Origin: Limnohabitans sp. 2KL-1
GTDB taxonomy: Bacteria; Pseudomonadota; Gammaproteobacteria; Burkholderiales; Burkholderiaceae_C
Assembly (NCBI RefSeq): GCF_003063435.1
Contig: NZ_NESL01000002.1
Location: 248,001-312,000, forward strand
Length of the DNA stretch: 64,000 nucleotides
Reading direction: 5' to 3'
The notes under the pieces were generated by a model. It saw only the letters and a program-made list of their open reading frames with translations, had not been told where the DNA came from and searched no databases. Shown here piece by piece: positions 8,022 through 16,317 of this stretch; the stretch's first letter is position 1; the number at the start of each line of letters is the position of its first letter. The position numbers and the translations under genes were made by a program.

Positions 8022-8960
8022 ATGCCTTTTCACCTGGACGACCTCGCGCTGTTTGCCCGCATTGCGGCACTGGGCTCTCTGTCTGCCGCTGCCCGTGAAC
8101 GCGACATCCCGGTCAGCCAGGTCACCCGCGCACTCACACGCTTAGAAACCGCTTGCGGCGCACGCCTCATGCACCGCAGCACCCACGGCCTGAGCCTGAC
8201 CGACGAAGGCGACACCCTGCTGGCCCATGGACAAGACATGCTGAATACCGCCGAGGTGCTCGGGGCCGAACTGCAACTGCGCCAGGGCCAGCCCAGCGGC
8301 TGGGTGCGCGTGGGCGTGAGCGCCTCGGTGGCCGAAGCCGTGATCGCCCCCAGCCTGCCGGGCTTGTATGCGCTTTACCCGCAACTGCACATCGACATCG
8401 TGGTGGACGACCGCCTGGCCGACATGGCCCGCGACGGCATCGACATCGCTGTTCGCACCGCCGATGTGCACAGCGACAACCTGGTGGCCCGCACCATCGG
8501 TCATGCCAGCCGCACCCTGTATGCCAGCCCCGCTTATCTGGCTCGGCACGGCACACCTCAAACACCCGACGAGCTGGCGCAGCACCACCTGATTGGCAAC
8601 AGCAAAGCCCCAGGCATGAACCAATGGCAAAGGCACGACAACAAAGCGCCCTGGGCCGTGAAAGGTCAAAGCCTGACCGACAACTCGGCTGTCATGCTCA
8701 CCCTGGTGCGCCACGGCGTGGGCATTGCGCGCCTGCTCGACTTCGTGGCCCGACCCTGGGTGAAGGCAGGAGAGCTGGTGCCTCTGCTGCAAGGCAGCTT
8801 TGATGTGAGCGACATCCCCGTCTATGCCGTGATGCTGCCCGAACGGCACCGGCTGCCCAAGATCAGGGCTTGTGTGGACTATTGGGCGCAGCGGCTAACC
8901 GGCATTTCAAGTGTCCAACTCAATGATTCAACTGCCCTCAAGCCTTCTCCAGCCGCTTGA
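8022..8960 (+). CDS. LysR-family transcriptional regulator
   Basis: A 312-residue regulator. The N-terminal winged helix-turn-helix (residues ~1-65: DDLALFARIAALGSLSAAA...) is followed by a periplasmic-binding-like effector domain with the AVR...DNLVARTIG pattern of the DsdC/CrgA-like LysR subgroup. It probably controls the divergent tautomerase gene. An oddity is that the last ~13 residues (LNDSTALKPSPAA) come from the decayed copy of the hrpA 3' end that begins at 8920, so the natural C-terminus may have been altered. Confidence 0.9.
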   Translation: MPFHLDDLALFARIAALGSLSAAARERDIPVSQVTRALTRLETACGARLMHRSTHGLSLTDEGDTLLAHGQDMLNTAEVLGAELQLRQGQPSGWVRVGVSASVAEAVIAPSLPGLYALYPQLHIDIVVDDRLADMARDGIDIAVRTADVHSDNLVARTIGHASRTLYASPAYLARHGTPQTPDELAQHHLIGNSKAPGMNQWQRHDNKAPWAVKGQSLTDNSAVMLTLVRHGVGIARLLDFVARPWVKAGELVPLLQGSFDVSDIPVYAVMLPERHRLPKIRACVDYWAQRLTGISSVQLNDSTALKPSPAA

Positions 8961-9157
8961 TGCTGACCGGCTACGGGGTACGCAGTTCTTGTGCAAAGAA
9001 GTTCACGCGCAGTTCTTCCAGTAACCAGCGAAACTCCAGCATGCGGGCGTCTTGGGCCTTTGCGTTCGGCTACCAGGCACCAGTAGCGTGTTCTTGCGGT
9101 TTCCGCTCGGTCAAGCGCTAGGCATCGCTGGCGGGGTCGGCGCGGTATTTGTCTAGG
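8920..9157. repeat. Decayed copy of the hrpA 3' end (left copy of a direct repeat)
   Basis: This segment aligns along its whole length with 9919-10159, the last ~240 bases of hrpA including its stop codon. Scattered substitutions and a few short indels break the hrpA frame, for example a TAG equivalent at 9117-9119 and lost bases near 9055. The copies are direct repeats flanking the toxin-antitoxin genes. The left edge coincides exactly with the hrpA stop codon (TCA on the plus strand in both copies). Confidence 0.9.
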
Positions 9158-9160
9158 GCA

Positions 9161-9508
9161 TCACAACAAGGCATCCAGCCCCTTGCGGTCCAGCAAGTTC
9201 AGCAACTTGAGCGACGGGCCACTGGGGTGCTTCTCACCGATCTCCCATTTGCGCACGGTAGAGGCGCTGGTGTTCAGCACCGACGCCATCACGGTCTGAC
9301 TCAAATTGTGCTGCTCGCGCAGTGCGCGAATTTGGGCGCTGTCATAGGGCGCAATCGGCTCCATGCAAAGCGCGTCGAGCTTTTGCATCTTCCGCTTGTC
9401 GATGAAACCCAAACGCTCCAGATCCGCCGCTGTTTCGTAAACCGTTGCCAGCACGCGGCTGGCAGCTTGGGGTTTGGCCTTTGTCTGGGTTTTCGGTTTA
9501 GTGCTCAT
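9161..9508 (-). CDS. HTH-type antitoxin (HigA2-like)
   Basis: A 115-residue protein with a basic N-terminus and a C-terminal Xre helix-turn-helix (QIRALREQHNLSQTVMASVL, then STVRKWEIGEKHPSGPSLKLL). This is the profile of antitoxins encoded downstream of RelE/HigB-like toxins (VCA0469/HigA2 type). Translation starts at 9508 behind a strong AGGAG, overlapping the toxin 3' end by 11 bases, so the pair is translationally coupled. The whole module lies between two copies of the hrpA 3' end. Confidence 0.85.
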   Translation of the reverse strand: MSTKPKTQTKAKPQAASRVLATVYETAADLERLGFIDKRKMQKLDALCMEPIAPYDSAQIRALREQHNLSQTVMASVLNTSASTVRKWEIGEKHPSGPSLKLLNLLDRKGLDALL

Positions 9509-9875
9509 GGCAAATCTCCTGTAATGAACCGTCTTGCACCGCGACTTCAACCTGAGCTGTGGACAAGTCCAGCAGTTGCTTGGCCAGCCACTGCAAGGCC
9601 TCTAACTCAGTGCGGGTCACATTGGCCTTTTCGTTCTTTTCAAATCCGAAAACGAAGAACCAACGACTGGCCCTGCGTGTGGCCACCAACGTGCAGGCAC
9701 CCCCACGCTTGCCACGGCCGGGCAAGGCAACACGCTTCTTGAGCACATCGCCACCCAGATCAGCATCCACCAAGCCACCGAGCATCTCGCTCACTGCCAG
9801 GCACAAAGCGTGATCCGTCAGATCGGTTTTACGCATCCACTTGGCAAATTGACGGGTTTTGAAGACGCGGCGCAT
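9498..9875 (-). CDS. RelE/HigB-type toxin
   Basis: A 125-residue protein with the layout of the type II toxin family often annotated RelE/HigB2. The N-terminus is basic (MRRVFKTRQFAKWMRK). A middle ALPGRGKRGGACTLVATRR stretch and WFFVFGFEKNEKANVTRTE follow, then a C-terminal helix. Such proteins cleave mRNA on the ribosome. It precedes its antitoxin, with an 11-base overlap, and a perfect palindrome sits just upstream as a likely autoregulatory operator. Confidence 0.87.
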   Translation of the reverse strand: MRRVFKTRQFAKWMRKTDLTDHALCLAVSEMLGGLVDADLGGDVLKKRVALPGRGKRGGACTLVATRRASRWFFVFGFEKNEKANVTRTELEALQWLAKQLLDLSTAQVEVAVQDGSLQEICHEH

Positions 9876-9883
9876 GCATCAAA

Positions 9884-9904
9884 TTATGCCACTTAGTGGC
9901 ATAA
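9884..9904. promoter_or_regulatory. Palindromic operator of the toxin-antitoxin operon
   Basis: A perfect 21-base palindrome with 10-base arms TTATGCCACT / AGTGGCATAA around one central base, starting 9 bases upstream of the toxin start codon. HTH antitoxins of this type repress their own operon from such sites. Binding is inferred. Confidence 0.75.
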
Positions 9905-9918
9905 ATCGTAAAACCCCA

Positions 9919-10159
9919 TCAATGATTCAACTGGCCCCAAGCCTTCTCCAGCCGCTTGATGCTGACGGGTTGCGGGGTTCGCAGTTCTTGGGCGAAAAAG
10001 CTCACGCGCAGCTCTTCCAGTAGCCAGCGGAACTCCAGCATGCGGGCGTCTTGCGCGCCTTTGCGTTCGGCCACCAGGCGCCAGTAGCGCTGCTCTTGCG
10101 GCTTCAGCTCGGTCAGGCGCTGGGCGTCGCGGGCGGGGTCGGCGCGGTATTTGTCCAGG
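9919..10159. repeat. Intact hrpA 3' end (right copy of the direct repeat)
   Basis: The functional partner of the decayed copy at 8920-9157. It is in frame with the rest of hrpA and ends with its stop codon. The two copies enclose about 760 bases holding the toxin-antitoxin module. Confidence 0.88.
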
Positions 10160-13100
10160 CGCAGGGTCACGGCTTTGAGGTAGCGGGCGCAGTGCTGCAG
10201 CTGCGGCCACGGGGTGGCGGCCATGAAGTTTTTGGGCATCAGGCGTTGCAGTTGCGCTGTGCAGTCTGCTGTGGCGTCGGGCGCATTTTTGGTGTCCTTG
10301 ATCTTGCGGGTGGCCGCGCCAAACTCCAGCAAGATGGTGCCCGCCAGTCGGGCCACTTCGTTGGCAATCAGGGTCAAGCGTCCCCGGCCTTCTTCGATGC
10401 GGCGCTTGAAGGTGATTTCGTCGTTGGGCAGCGGGTCGAGCAAAAAGGCGCGGTCCAGCGCCACATCGATGATCTGGGTTTTCAGCTCGTCGGCTGTGCC
10501 GAGCGGCATGTAGGCCACGGCCATTTTTTGCAGGTCGGGGATGTTTTTCTCAAGGTACTTGAGCGCGTCTTTGATCTGCAGCGCAAACAGGCGACGCAGG
10601 CCTGCGCGGTTTTTGCTGGCGGCCACATCGGGCTCGTCAAAGACTTCGATGGTGACGGCGTCTTGCATGTCCACCAGCGCCGGGAAGCCGATCAGGGTCT
10701 GGCCGCCTTTGCTGATTTCCATCAGCTCGGGGAGTTCGCCGAAGGTCCAAGCGGTGTAGCGCTGGGGGGCGATAGGGGTTTGTTTGGCGGGGGTGGCTTT
10801 GGCGGGTGTTGTACCTGTGCGGGCATGGATACCCGCGTTCGCGGGTATGACATGGGAGGCGGGTATGACAGCTTCTTTGGTCGCACCCGACTGCCCTGTT
10901 GTCACACCCGACTTGATCGGGTGTCCATCGGGGTCATGGATGCCCGCGTTCGCAGGCATGACAGCAGAGGCAGGCATGGCTGATGAAGCGACTTTGAGCT
11001 GCGCCAGCGCCTGGAACGCGCCACGCGCCTTGGCCCCCAGCTCGCCTTTGAGCGCGCCCAGGTTGCGGCCCATGCCCAACTGACGCCCGTGCTCGTCCAC
11101 CACGCACAGGTTCATGAACAGGTGCGGGCTGAGCATCTCGTGTTTGAAATCGGTGCGCTTGATGTCCAGGCTGGTTTCGTCGCGGGCTTTTTTGAGCAGC
11201 ACATCGGTCAGCGAGCCGCTGCCAAACAGCTCGGGCACAGACAGCTCGGCGGCCAGGCGCGTGGCCGATTCGGGCAGCGGCACAAAGCGGCTGCGCGGGC
11301 GCTGCGGCAGGCTTTTGAGCAGGGCTTGAATTTTGTCTTTGAGCAGGCCAGGCACCAGCCATTCGCAGCGGTCTTCGCTCACCTGGTTGAGCACAAACAA
11401 AGGCACCGTCACCGTCACACCATCGCGGGCGTCGCCTGGCTGGTGCAAATAAGTGGCCTGGCAGTCGGTGCCGCCCAGACGGATGTGTTTGGGGAAGGCC
11501 TGCGTGGTGATGCCTGCGGCTTCGTGGCGCATCAGTTCTTCGCGGCTCAGCAGCAACAGGCGCGGCTGCTTGACGCTCTCATGGCGGTACCAGTCTTCCA
11601 GCAGGCGGCCGCTGCACACCTCGGGCGGAATCTGCTGGTCGTAAAAAGCGTAGATCAGCTCGTCGTCCACCAGTACGTCTTGGCGGCGCGACTTGTGCTC
11701 CAGCTCTTCGACCTTGGCGATCATCTTGTGGTTGGCGGCCAGGAAAGGCAGCTTGGTCTCCCACTGGTCGCCCACCAGCGCTTCGCGGATGAAAATCTCG
11801 CGTGCGCCGTGCAGGTCCACCCGGCTGTAGGCCGTGCGCCGCCCGCTGTAGACCACCAGGCCATACAGCGTGGCGCGTTCCAGCGCCACCACTTCGGCCG
11901 ATTTCTTTTCCCAATGCGGGTCGAGCACTTGTTTGCGCAGCAGGTGCGCGCCGACTTGCTCCAACCACTGCGGCTCAATCGCGGCGATGCCTCGGCCAAA
12001 CAGGCGCGTGGTTTCGACCAGCTCGGCCACAACGATCCAGCGGCCCGGTTTTTTGCTCAGGTGCGCGCCGGGGTGTTTGTGAAACTTGATGCCGCGTGCG
12101 CCCAGATAGGCCTCTTCGTCTTCGAGCTTGTAGCCCACGTTGCCCAACAGACCCGCCAGCATGGACAGGTGCAATTGCTCATAACTCGCAGGCTGCGTGT
12201 TGATGCGCCACTTGTGCTCGGCCACCACGGTGAGCAGCTGGGTGTGCGTGTCCCGCCACTCTCGCACGCGCCGGATGTTGACGAAGTTCTGGCGCAGCAG
12301 CTGCTCGTATTGGCGGTTGCTGAGTTTGTGCTGCGGCGCTTCTTGCGCGGGCCCGCCTTTAATTGGGGTCAGATCCCGATTGTTTTGCCCCGGCTGGGCT
12401 GGGGAATTTAATTGGGATCTGACCCCAATTGTTTTAGTGGGCCCACCTCGGGCGTCGTGAATCCACTTCCACAGCTTCAGGTAACCGGTGAATTCGCTCT
12501 TGTCGTCGTCGAACTTGGCGTGTTGTTGGTCGGCCTGGGCTTGCAAATCCATGGGGCGGTCGCGCACGTCTTGCACGCTCATGGCGCTGGCGATCACCAG
12601 CACTTCGTCGAGCGCTTCTCGGCCACGGGCTTCCAAGATCATGCGGCCCACACGCGGGTCCAGCGGCAGGCGGGCCAGCTCTTTGCCAATGGGGGTGAGT
12701 TCGTTGTCATCATCCACCGCGCCCAGCTCGGCCAACAGCTGGTAGCCGTCGGTGATGGCGCGTTTGGACGGCGCTTCAATGAACGGGAAGTCTTCCACCA
12801 CACCCAGGTGCAGCGACTTCATGCGCAAGATCACACCCGCCAGAGACGAACGCAAAATTTCCGGATCGGTAAAACGCGGGCGGCCCGCAAAGTCTTTGTC
12901 GTCGTACAGGCGGATGCAGATGCCGTTGGCCACACGGCCGCAGCGGCCCGCCCGCTGGTTGGCCGCCGCCTGGCTGATGGGCTCGACCATCAGCTGCTCG
13001 ACCTTGCTGCGCAGGCTGTAGCGCTTGACCCGCGCCGTGCCCGCGTCGATCACATAACGGATGCCGGGCACCGTCAATGACGTTTCGGCCACGTTGGTGG

Positions 13101-14019
13101 CCAGCACGATGCGGCGGCCATTCGATGCTTCAAAAATCCGGTCTTGCTCGGCCTGCGACAGGCGGGCAAACAGCGGCAGCACTTCGGCGTTGCGCGTGAG
13201 CGGCTGGTGCACCAAGTGCTTGCGCAGGTGGTCGGCGGCCTCGCGGATCTCGCGCTCGCCGGGCAAGAAGATCAGGATGTCGCCCCCTACCCCGCCCTGC
13301 CAGAGTTCGTCCACACCGTCCGCAATGGCATCGTTCAGGCCGTAGTCACGCGACTCTTCAAACGGACGGTAGCGCTGCTCCACCGGGAAGGTGCGCCCCG
13401 ACACCATGATGACCGGGGCCGGACCGTTGCGCGAGGCAAAGTGTTTGGCAAAACGGTCGGCGTCGATGGTGGCCGAGGTGACGACGATTTTGAGGTCCGG
13501 GCGGCGCGGCAGGATCTGACGCAGGTAGCCGAGCAAGAAGTCGATGTTCAGGCTGCGCTCGTGCGCCTCGTCGATGATGATGGTGTCATAGGCTTGCAGC
13601 AACGGGTCGGTCTGTGTTTCGGCCAACAAAATACCGTCGGTCATGAGCTTGACCGAGGCGTTTTTACTCAAACGGTCCTGAAACCGCACCTTGAAGCCCA
13701 CCACCTCGCCCAGTGGCGTCTTGAGTTCTTCGGCAATCCGCTTGGCCACCGAGCTGGCCGCAATGCGCCGTGGCTGGGTGTGGCCGATCATGCGCGCCCG
13801 CTCACCCGGCTTGGCGTTGAGCTTGCCGCGCCCCAGCATCAGCGCGATTTTGGGCAGCTGCGTGGTCTTGCCCGAGCCCGTTTCACCGCAGACGATGATG
13901 ACCTGGTGCTGGTCCATAGCAGCCATGATTTCGTCACGGCGGGCCGAGACCGGCAGGCCTTCGGGGAACTCGATTTGGAGGGGGGTGTCAGACAAGGCGG
14001 AAACTTCTGTGAAAATCAA
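9919..14019 (-). CDS. hrpA: ATP-dependent RNA helicase HrpA (DEAH box)
   Basis: A 1366-residue DEAH-box helicase that remodels RNA and, in E. coli, helps rescue stalled ribosomes. Motifs in order are Walker A GETGSGKTTQ (~45), DEAH (~152), SAT, and QRAGRCGR (motif VI). The OB-fold and the long HrpA-specific C-terminus follow. It is slightly longer than E. coli HrpA. Part of the excess comes from two in-frame palindromic-repeat insertions, near residues 530-553 and 1019-1064. The upstream-most start is a TTG at 14019, and another TTG at 13995 is possible. Neither has a convincing ribosome site. It is divergent from argA with 78 bases between. Its 3' end is duplicated at 8920-9157. Confidence 0.93.
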   Translation of the reverse strand: MIFTEVSALSDTPLQIEFPEGLPVSARRDEIMAAMDQHQVIIVCGETGSGKTTQLPKIALMLGRGKLNAKPGERARMIGHTQPRRIAASSVAKRIAEELKTPLGEVVGFKVRFQDRLSKNASVKLMTDGILLAETQTDPLLQAYDTIIIDEAHERSLNIDFLLGYLRQILPRRPDLKIVVTSATIDADRFAKHFASRNGPAPVIMVSGRTFPVEQRYRPFEESRDYGLNDAIADGVDELWQGGVGGDILIFLPGEREIREAADHLRKHLVHQPLTRNAEVLPLFARLSQAEQDRIFEASNGRRIVLATNVAETSLTVPGIRYVIDAGTARVKRYSLRSKVEQLMVEPISQAAANQRAGRCGRVANGICIRLYDDKDFAGRPRFTDPEILRSSLAGVILRMKSLHLGVVEDFPFIEAPSKRAITDGYQLLAELGAVDDDNELTPIGKELARLPLDPRVGRMILEARGREALDEVLVIASAMSVQDVRDRPMDLQAQADQQHAKFDDDKSEFTGYLKLWKWIHDARGGPTKTIGVRSQLNSPAQPGQNNRDLTPIKGGPAQEAPQHKLSNRQYEQLLRQNFVNIRRVREWRDTHTQLLTVVAEHKWRINTQPASYEQLHLSMLAGLLGNVGYKLEDEEAYLGARGIKFHKHPGAHLSKKPGRWIVVAELVETTRLFGRGIAAIEPQWLEQVGAHLLRKQVLDPHWEKKSAEVVALERATLYGLVVYSGRRTAYSRVDLHGAREIFIREALVGDQWETKLPFLAANHKMIAKVEELEHKSRRQDVLVDDELIYAFYDQQIPPEVCSGRLLEDWYRHESVKQPRLLLLSREELMRHEAAGITTQAFPKHIRLGGTDCQATYLHQPGDARDGVTVTVPLFVLNQVSEDRCEWLVPGLLKDKIQALLKSLPQRPRSRFVPLPESATRLAAELSVPELFGSGSLTDVLLKKARDETSLDIKRTDFKHEMLSPHLFMNLCVVDEHGRQLGMGRNLGALKGELGAKARGAFQALAQLKVASSAMPASAVMPANAGIHDPDGHPIKSGVTTGQSGATKEAVIPASHVIPANAGIHARTGTTPAKATPAKQTPIAPQRYTAWTFGELPELMEISKGGQTLIGFPALVDMQDAVTIEVFDEPDVAASKNRAGLRRLFALQIKDALKYLEKNIPDLQKMAVAYMPLGTADELKTQIIDVALDRAFLLDPLPNDEITFKRRIEEGRGRLTLIANEVARLAGTILLEFGAATRKIKDTKNAPDATADCTAQLQRLMPKNFMAATPWPQLQHCARYLKAVTLRLDKYRADPARDAQRLTELKPQEQRYWRLVAERKGAQDARMLEFRWLLEELRVSFFAQELRTPQPVSIKRLEKAWGQLNH
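10826..10962. repeat. Two copies of a CGTTCGCGGG-type palindromic repeat inside hrpA
   Basis: Two near-identical 26-base units at 10826-10851 and 10937-10962 share TGGATxCCCGCGTTCGCxGG followed by xATGAC. Each is a GC-rich palindrome around CGTTCGCG. A third palindrome, ACCCGACTTGATCGGGT, lies between them (10906-10922). In hrpA they read in frame as VMPANAGIHD- and VIPANAGIHA-like peptides. Intergenic repeats of this kind are common in Beta- and Gammaproteobacteria, so their presence in a gene is the notable part. Confidence 0.8.
12361..12430. repeat. Inverted-repeat (REP-like) element inside hrpA
   Basis: Arms at 12361-12381 and 12410-12430 (AATTGGGGTCAGATCCC... and its reverse complement) differ at one position and enclose 28 bases. 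GGGGTCAGATCCC-type palindromes are typical of REP/RAYT-associated repeats. The element keeps the hrpA frame open. A near-identical 10-base flank, GGGCCCGCCT at 12349 and GGGCCCACCT at 12439, brackets it. Confidence 0.8.
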
Positions 14020-14097
14020 GGCAAGAACAGCGGGGGATTATCCCAGTCCCGCGCACCCTGCCACTTTCGCAGCCCTTTCACCGCACCTTCGCCGCCC

Positions 14098-15444
14098 ATG
14101 CCCACAGTCTTCAACTTCACCTTCGTGCCCTGGTTCCGGTCGGTGGCACCTTACATCCACATGCACCGGGGCAAGACCTTTGTGGTGGGCATCGCGGGCG
14201 AGGCGATTGCGGCGGGCAAGCTGCAAAACCTGGCGCAAGATTTGGCCCTGATCCAGAGCATGGGCGTCAAGATCGTGTTGGTGCACGGCTTTCGCCCGCA
14301 AGTCAATGAACAACTGGCGGCCAAGGGCCACATGCCCAAATATTCGCACGGCATCCGCATCACCGACAGCGTGGCGCTCGACTGCGCCCAAGAGGCGGCG
14401 GGCCAGTTGCGTTACGAGATCGAAGCGGCCTTCAGCCAGGGCTTGCCCAACACGCCCATGGCGGGCTCCACGGTGCGGGTGATTTCGGGCAACTTCATCA
14501 CCGCCCGCCCGGTGGGCATTGTGGACGGGGTGGACTTCATGCACTCAGGTCTGGTGCGCAAGGTGGACGTGGACGGCATCATGCGCACGCTGGACATGGG
14601 CGCGATGGTGCTGCTGTCGCCGTTTGGCTTTTCGCCCACGGGCGAAGCTTTTAACCTGACCATGGAAGAAGTGGCCACCAGCGTGGCCGCCGAGCTGCAG
14701 GCCGACAAACTGATTTTTGTGACCGAGATCCCGGGCATCCGCATCGAGCCGCACGCCCCGGCCAGCGACGACAACCCGATTGACACCGAATTGCCCTTGG
14801 CCGCCGCCAAGCAGTTGCTGGCCGCATTGCCCAACCCCACCGAGCCGACCGACATTGGCTTTTATCTGCAGCATTGCGTGAAAGCCTGCGAAGAAGGCGT
14901 GGAGCGCAGCCACATCCTGCCCTTTGCGGTGGATGGTGCGCTGTTGTTAGAGGTGTATGTGCACGACGGCATCGGCACCATGATCGTGGACGAAAAGCTC
15001 GAGGAACTGCGCGAAGCCACCGCCGACGACGTGGGCGGCATCTTGCAGCTGATCGAGCCGTTTGAGAAAGACGGAACCCTCGTCAAGCGCGACCGCACCG
15101 AGATCGAGCGCGATGTGGACCACTACACCATCATCGACCACGACGGTGTGATCTTTGCCTGCGCGGCGCTCTACCCTTACCCCGAAGCCAAGACGGCCGA
15201 AATGGCGGCGCTCACCGTGTCGCCCCAGTCACAAGGCCAAGGCGACGGCGAAAAGGTGCTCAAGCGCATCGAGCAACGCGCCCGAGCCATGGGCCTGAAA
15301 AGCATCTTTGTGCTGACCACACGCACCATGCACTGGTTCATCAAGCGCGGCTTTGCGCAGGTGGACCCCGACTGGCTGCCCGAAGCGCGCAAACGCAAAT
15401 ACAACTGGGACCGCAAGAGCCAGGTGCTGGTCAAGAAGCTGTAA
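14098..15444 (+). CDS. argA: N-acetylglutamate synthase (amino-acid N-acetyltransferase)
   Basis: A 448-residue bifunctional-fold enzyme of arginine biosynthesis that acetylates glutamate with acetyl-CoA. The N-terminal amino-acid-kinase-like domain (residues ~1-290) carries the PYIHMHRGKTFVVGIAGEA start and the VLVHGFRPQVN loop. The C-terminal GNAT domain (from ~300) carries the acetyl-CoA loop around SPQSQGQGDGEK. Length and layout match proteobacterial ArgA. I start at the ATG at 14098 (MPTVFNFTFVPWFR), where homology begins. A much longer upstream frame is the antisense of hrpA. It is divergent from hrpA. Confidence 0.95.
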   Translation: MPTVFNFTFVPWFRSVAPYIHMHRGKTFVVGIAGEAIAAGKLQNLAQDLALIQSMGVKIVLVHGFRPQVNEQLAAKGHMPKYSHGIRITDSVALDCAQEAAGQLRYEIEAAFSQGLPNTPMAGSTVRVISGNFITARPVGIVDGVDFMHSGLVRKVDVDGIMRTLDMGAMVLLSPFGFSPTGEAFNLTMEEVATSVAAELQADKLIFVTEIPGIRIEPHAPASDDNPIDTELPLAAAKQLLAALPNPTEPTDIGFYLQHCVKACEEGVERSHILPFAVDGALLLEVYVHDGIGTMIVDEKLEELREATADDVGGILQLIEPFEKDGTLVKRDRTEIERDVDHYTIIDHDGVIFACAALYPYPEAKTAEMAALTVSPQSQGQGDGEKVLKRIEQRARAMGLKSIFVLTTRTMHWFIKRGFAQVDPDWLPEARKRKYNWDRKSQVLVKKL

Positions 15445-15629
15445 GCTGAAGCTGTGCGCATCACCCCATGATCCGGCAACCCATCGAGATTGTTCGCATG
15501 CAATTGGCTCCGTTCAAAACTAAATGACCCACGATTACGAAGAAACGCCCCCCATTTTGATCAACGATAGAATCGATCACAGCAGATGAAATCGACCGAT
15601 CAAACACAAGAACCCATTCACGGCGCGCG

Positions 15630-16274
15630 ATGAACTTTGACGACTTCAAGGGACATGTCTATCTGATCGACGACGATCCTTCAATCCGCCGAAGTTTGGC
15701 TTTCAGCCTCAGCTCCGAACGCTATTCCATTCAGACTTTTGACAGCCCCGCCTCTTTTTTGCGAGATGCACTGCCCATCACGCCCGCAGTGATTTTGCTG
15801 GACATTCGCATGCCCGAAATGAGTGGTCTGACTTTGCAAATCGAAATGAAACGCAAGGGTAGAGAAACCCCCATCATTTTCATTTCCGGAGAAAGCCAAC
15901 CATCTGAAATCATCGAAGCCATGAAACAAGGCGCTGTGGATTTTCTGCTCAAACCCTTTGGGTTGGAGACATTGCTCCTGGCGGTCGATATGGCTCTGCA
16001 AAAAGACAAAGTCCAGCAAGCTCAAAAAACCAGCGCTTTGAACGTTCAGGAACGGTTCATGCGATTGACCGAGAAGGAGCGCAAAGTGTGTCGCTGGATG
16101 GTCAAAGGCTATGGCAACAAAGAGATCGCCAACATCAATGGCTCAGCCCCGGCAACGGTGAAACTTCACCGCAGCCGGGTACTGGAAAAAATGGGCTGCG
16201 CGTCCTTGCCTGAATTGCTGCAGATGGCCATGGACGCAGAAAATAAAATTCTGGACATTTTCAGCAACCCCTGA
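15630..16274 (+). CDS. FixJ/NarL-type two-component response regulator
   Basis: A 214-residue regulator. The receiver domain has the acidic pocket at Asp14-16, the phosphoacceptor Asp58 in LLDIRMPEMSG and Lys108 in FLLKPFG. The C-terminal LuxR helix-turn-helix (residues ~140-205) contains LTEKERKVCRWMVKGYGNKEIA and ATVKLHRSRVLEKM. The organisation is FixJ-like. No histidine kinase lies nearby. It faces the OmpA/adhesin gene group and ends 44 bases from that group's last stop codon, so it is a candidate regulator of that group, though only by position. Its base composition is visibly less G+C-rich than hrpA or argA. Confidence 0.88.
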   Translation: MNFDDFKGHVYLIDDDPSIRRSLAFSLSSERYSIQTFDSPASFLRDALPITPAVILLDIRMPEMSGLTLQIEMKRKGRETPIIFISGESQPSEIIEAMKQGAVDFLLKPFGLETLLLAVDMALQKDKVQQAQKTSALNVQERFMRLTEKERKVCRWMVKGYGNKEIANINGSAPATVKLHRSRVLEKMGCASLPELLQMAMDAENKILDIFSNP

Positions 16275-16317
16275 ATGTGAGAGCCTGCCGCGATGGCACC
16301 CGGTAGCGGCCCGGTGT

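Noticed and set aside
11089..12411. A 440-codon plus-strand frame opposite hrpA
   Set aside because: It is a shadow of hrpA codons in G+C-rich DNA, with no motif and no ribosome site.
13144..14097. A long in-frame N-terminal extension of argA
   Set aside because: The extra 318 codons are antisense to hrpA, and ArgA homology begins at the ATG at 14098.
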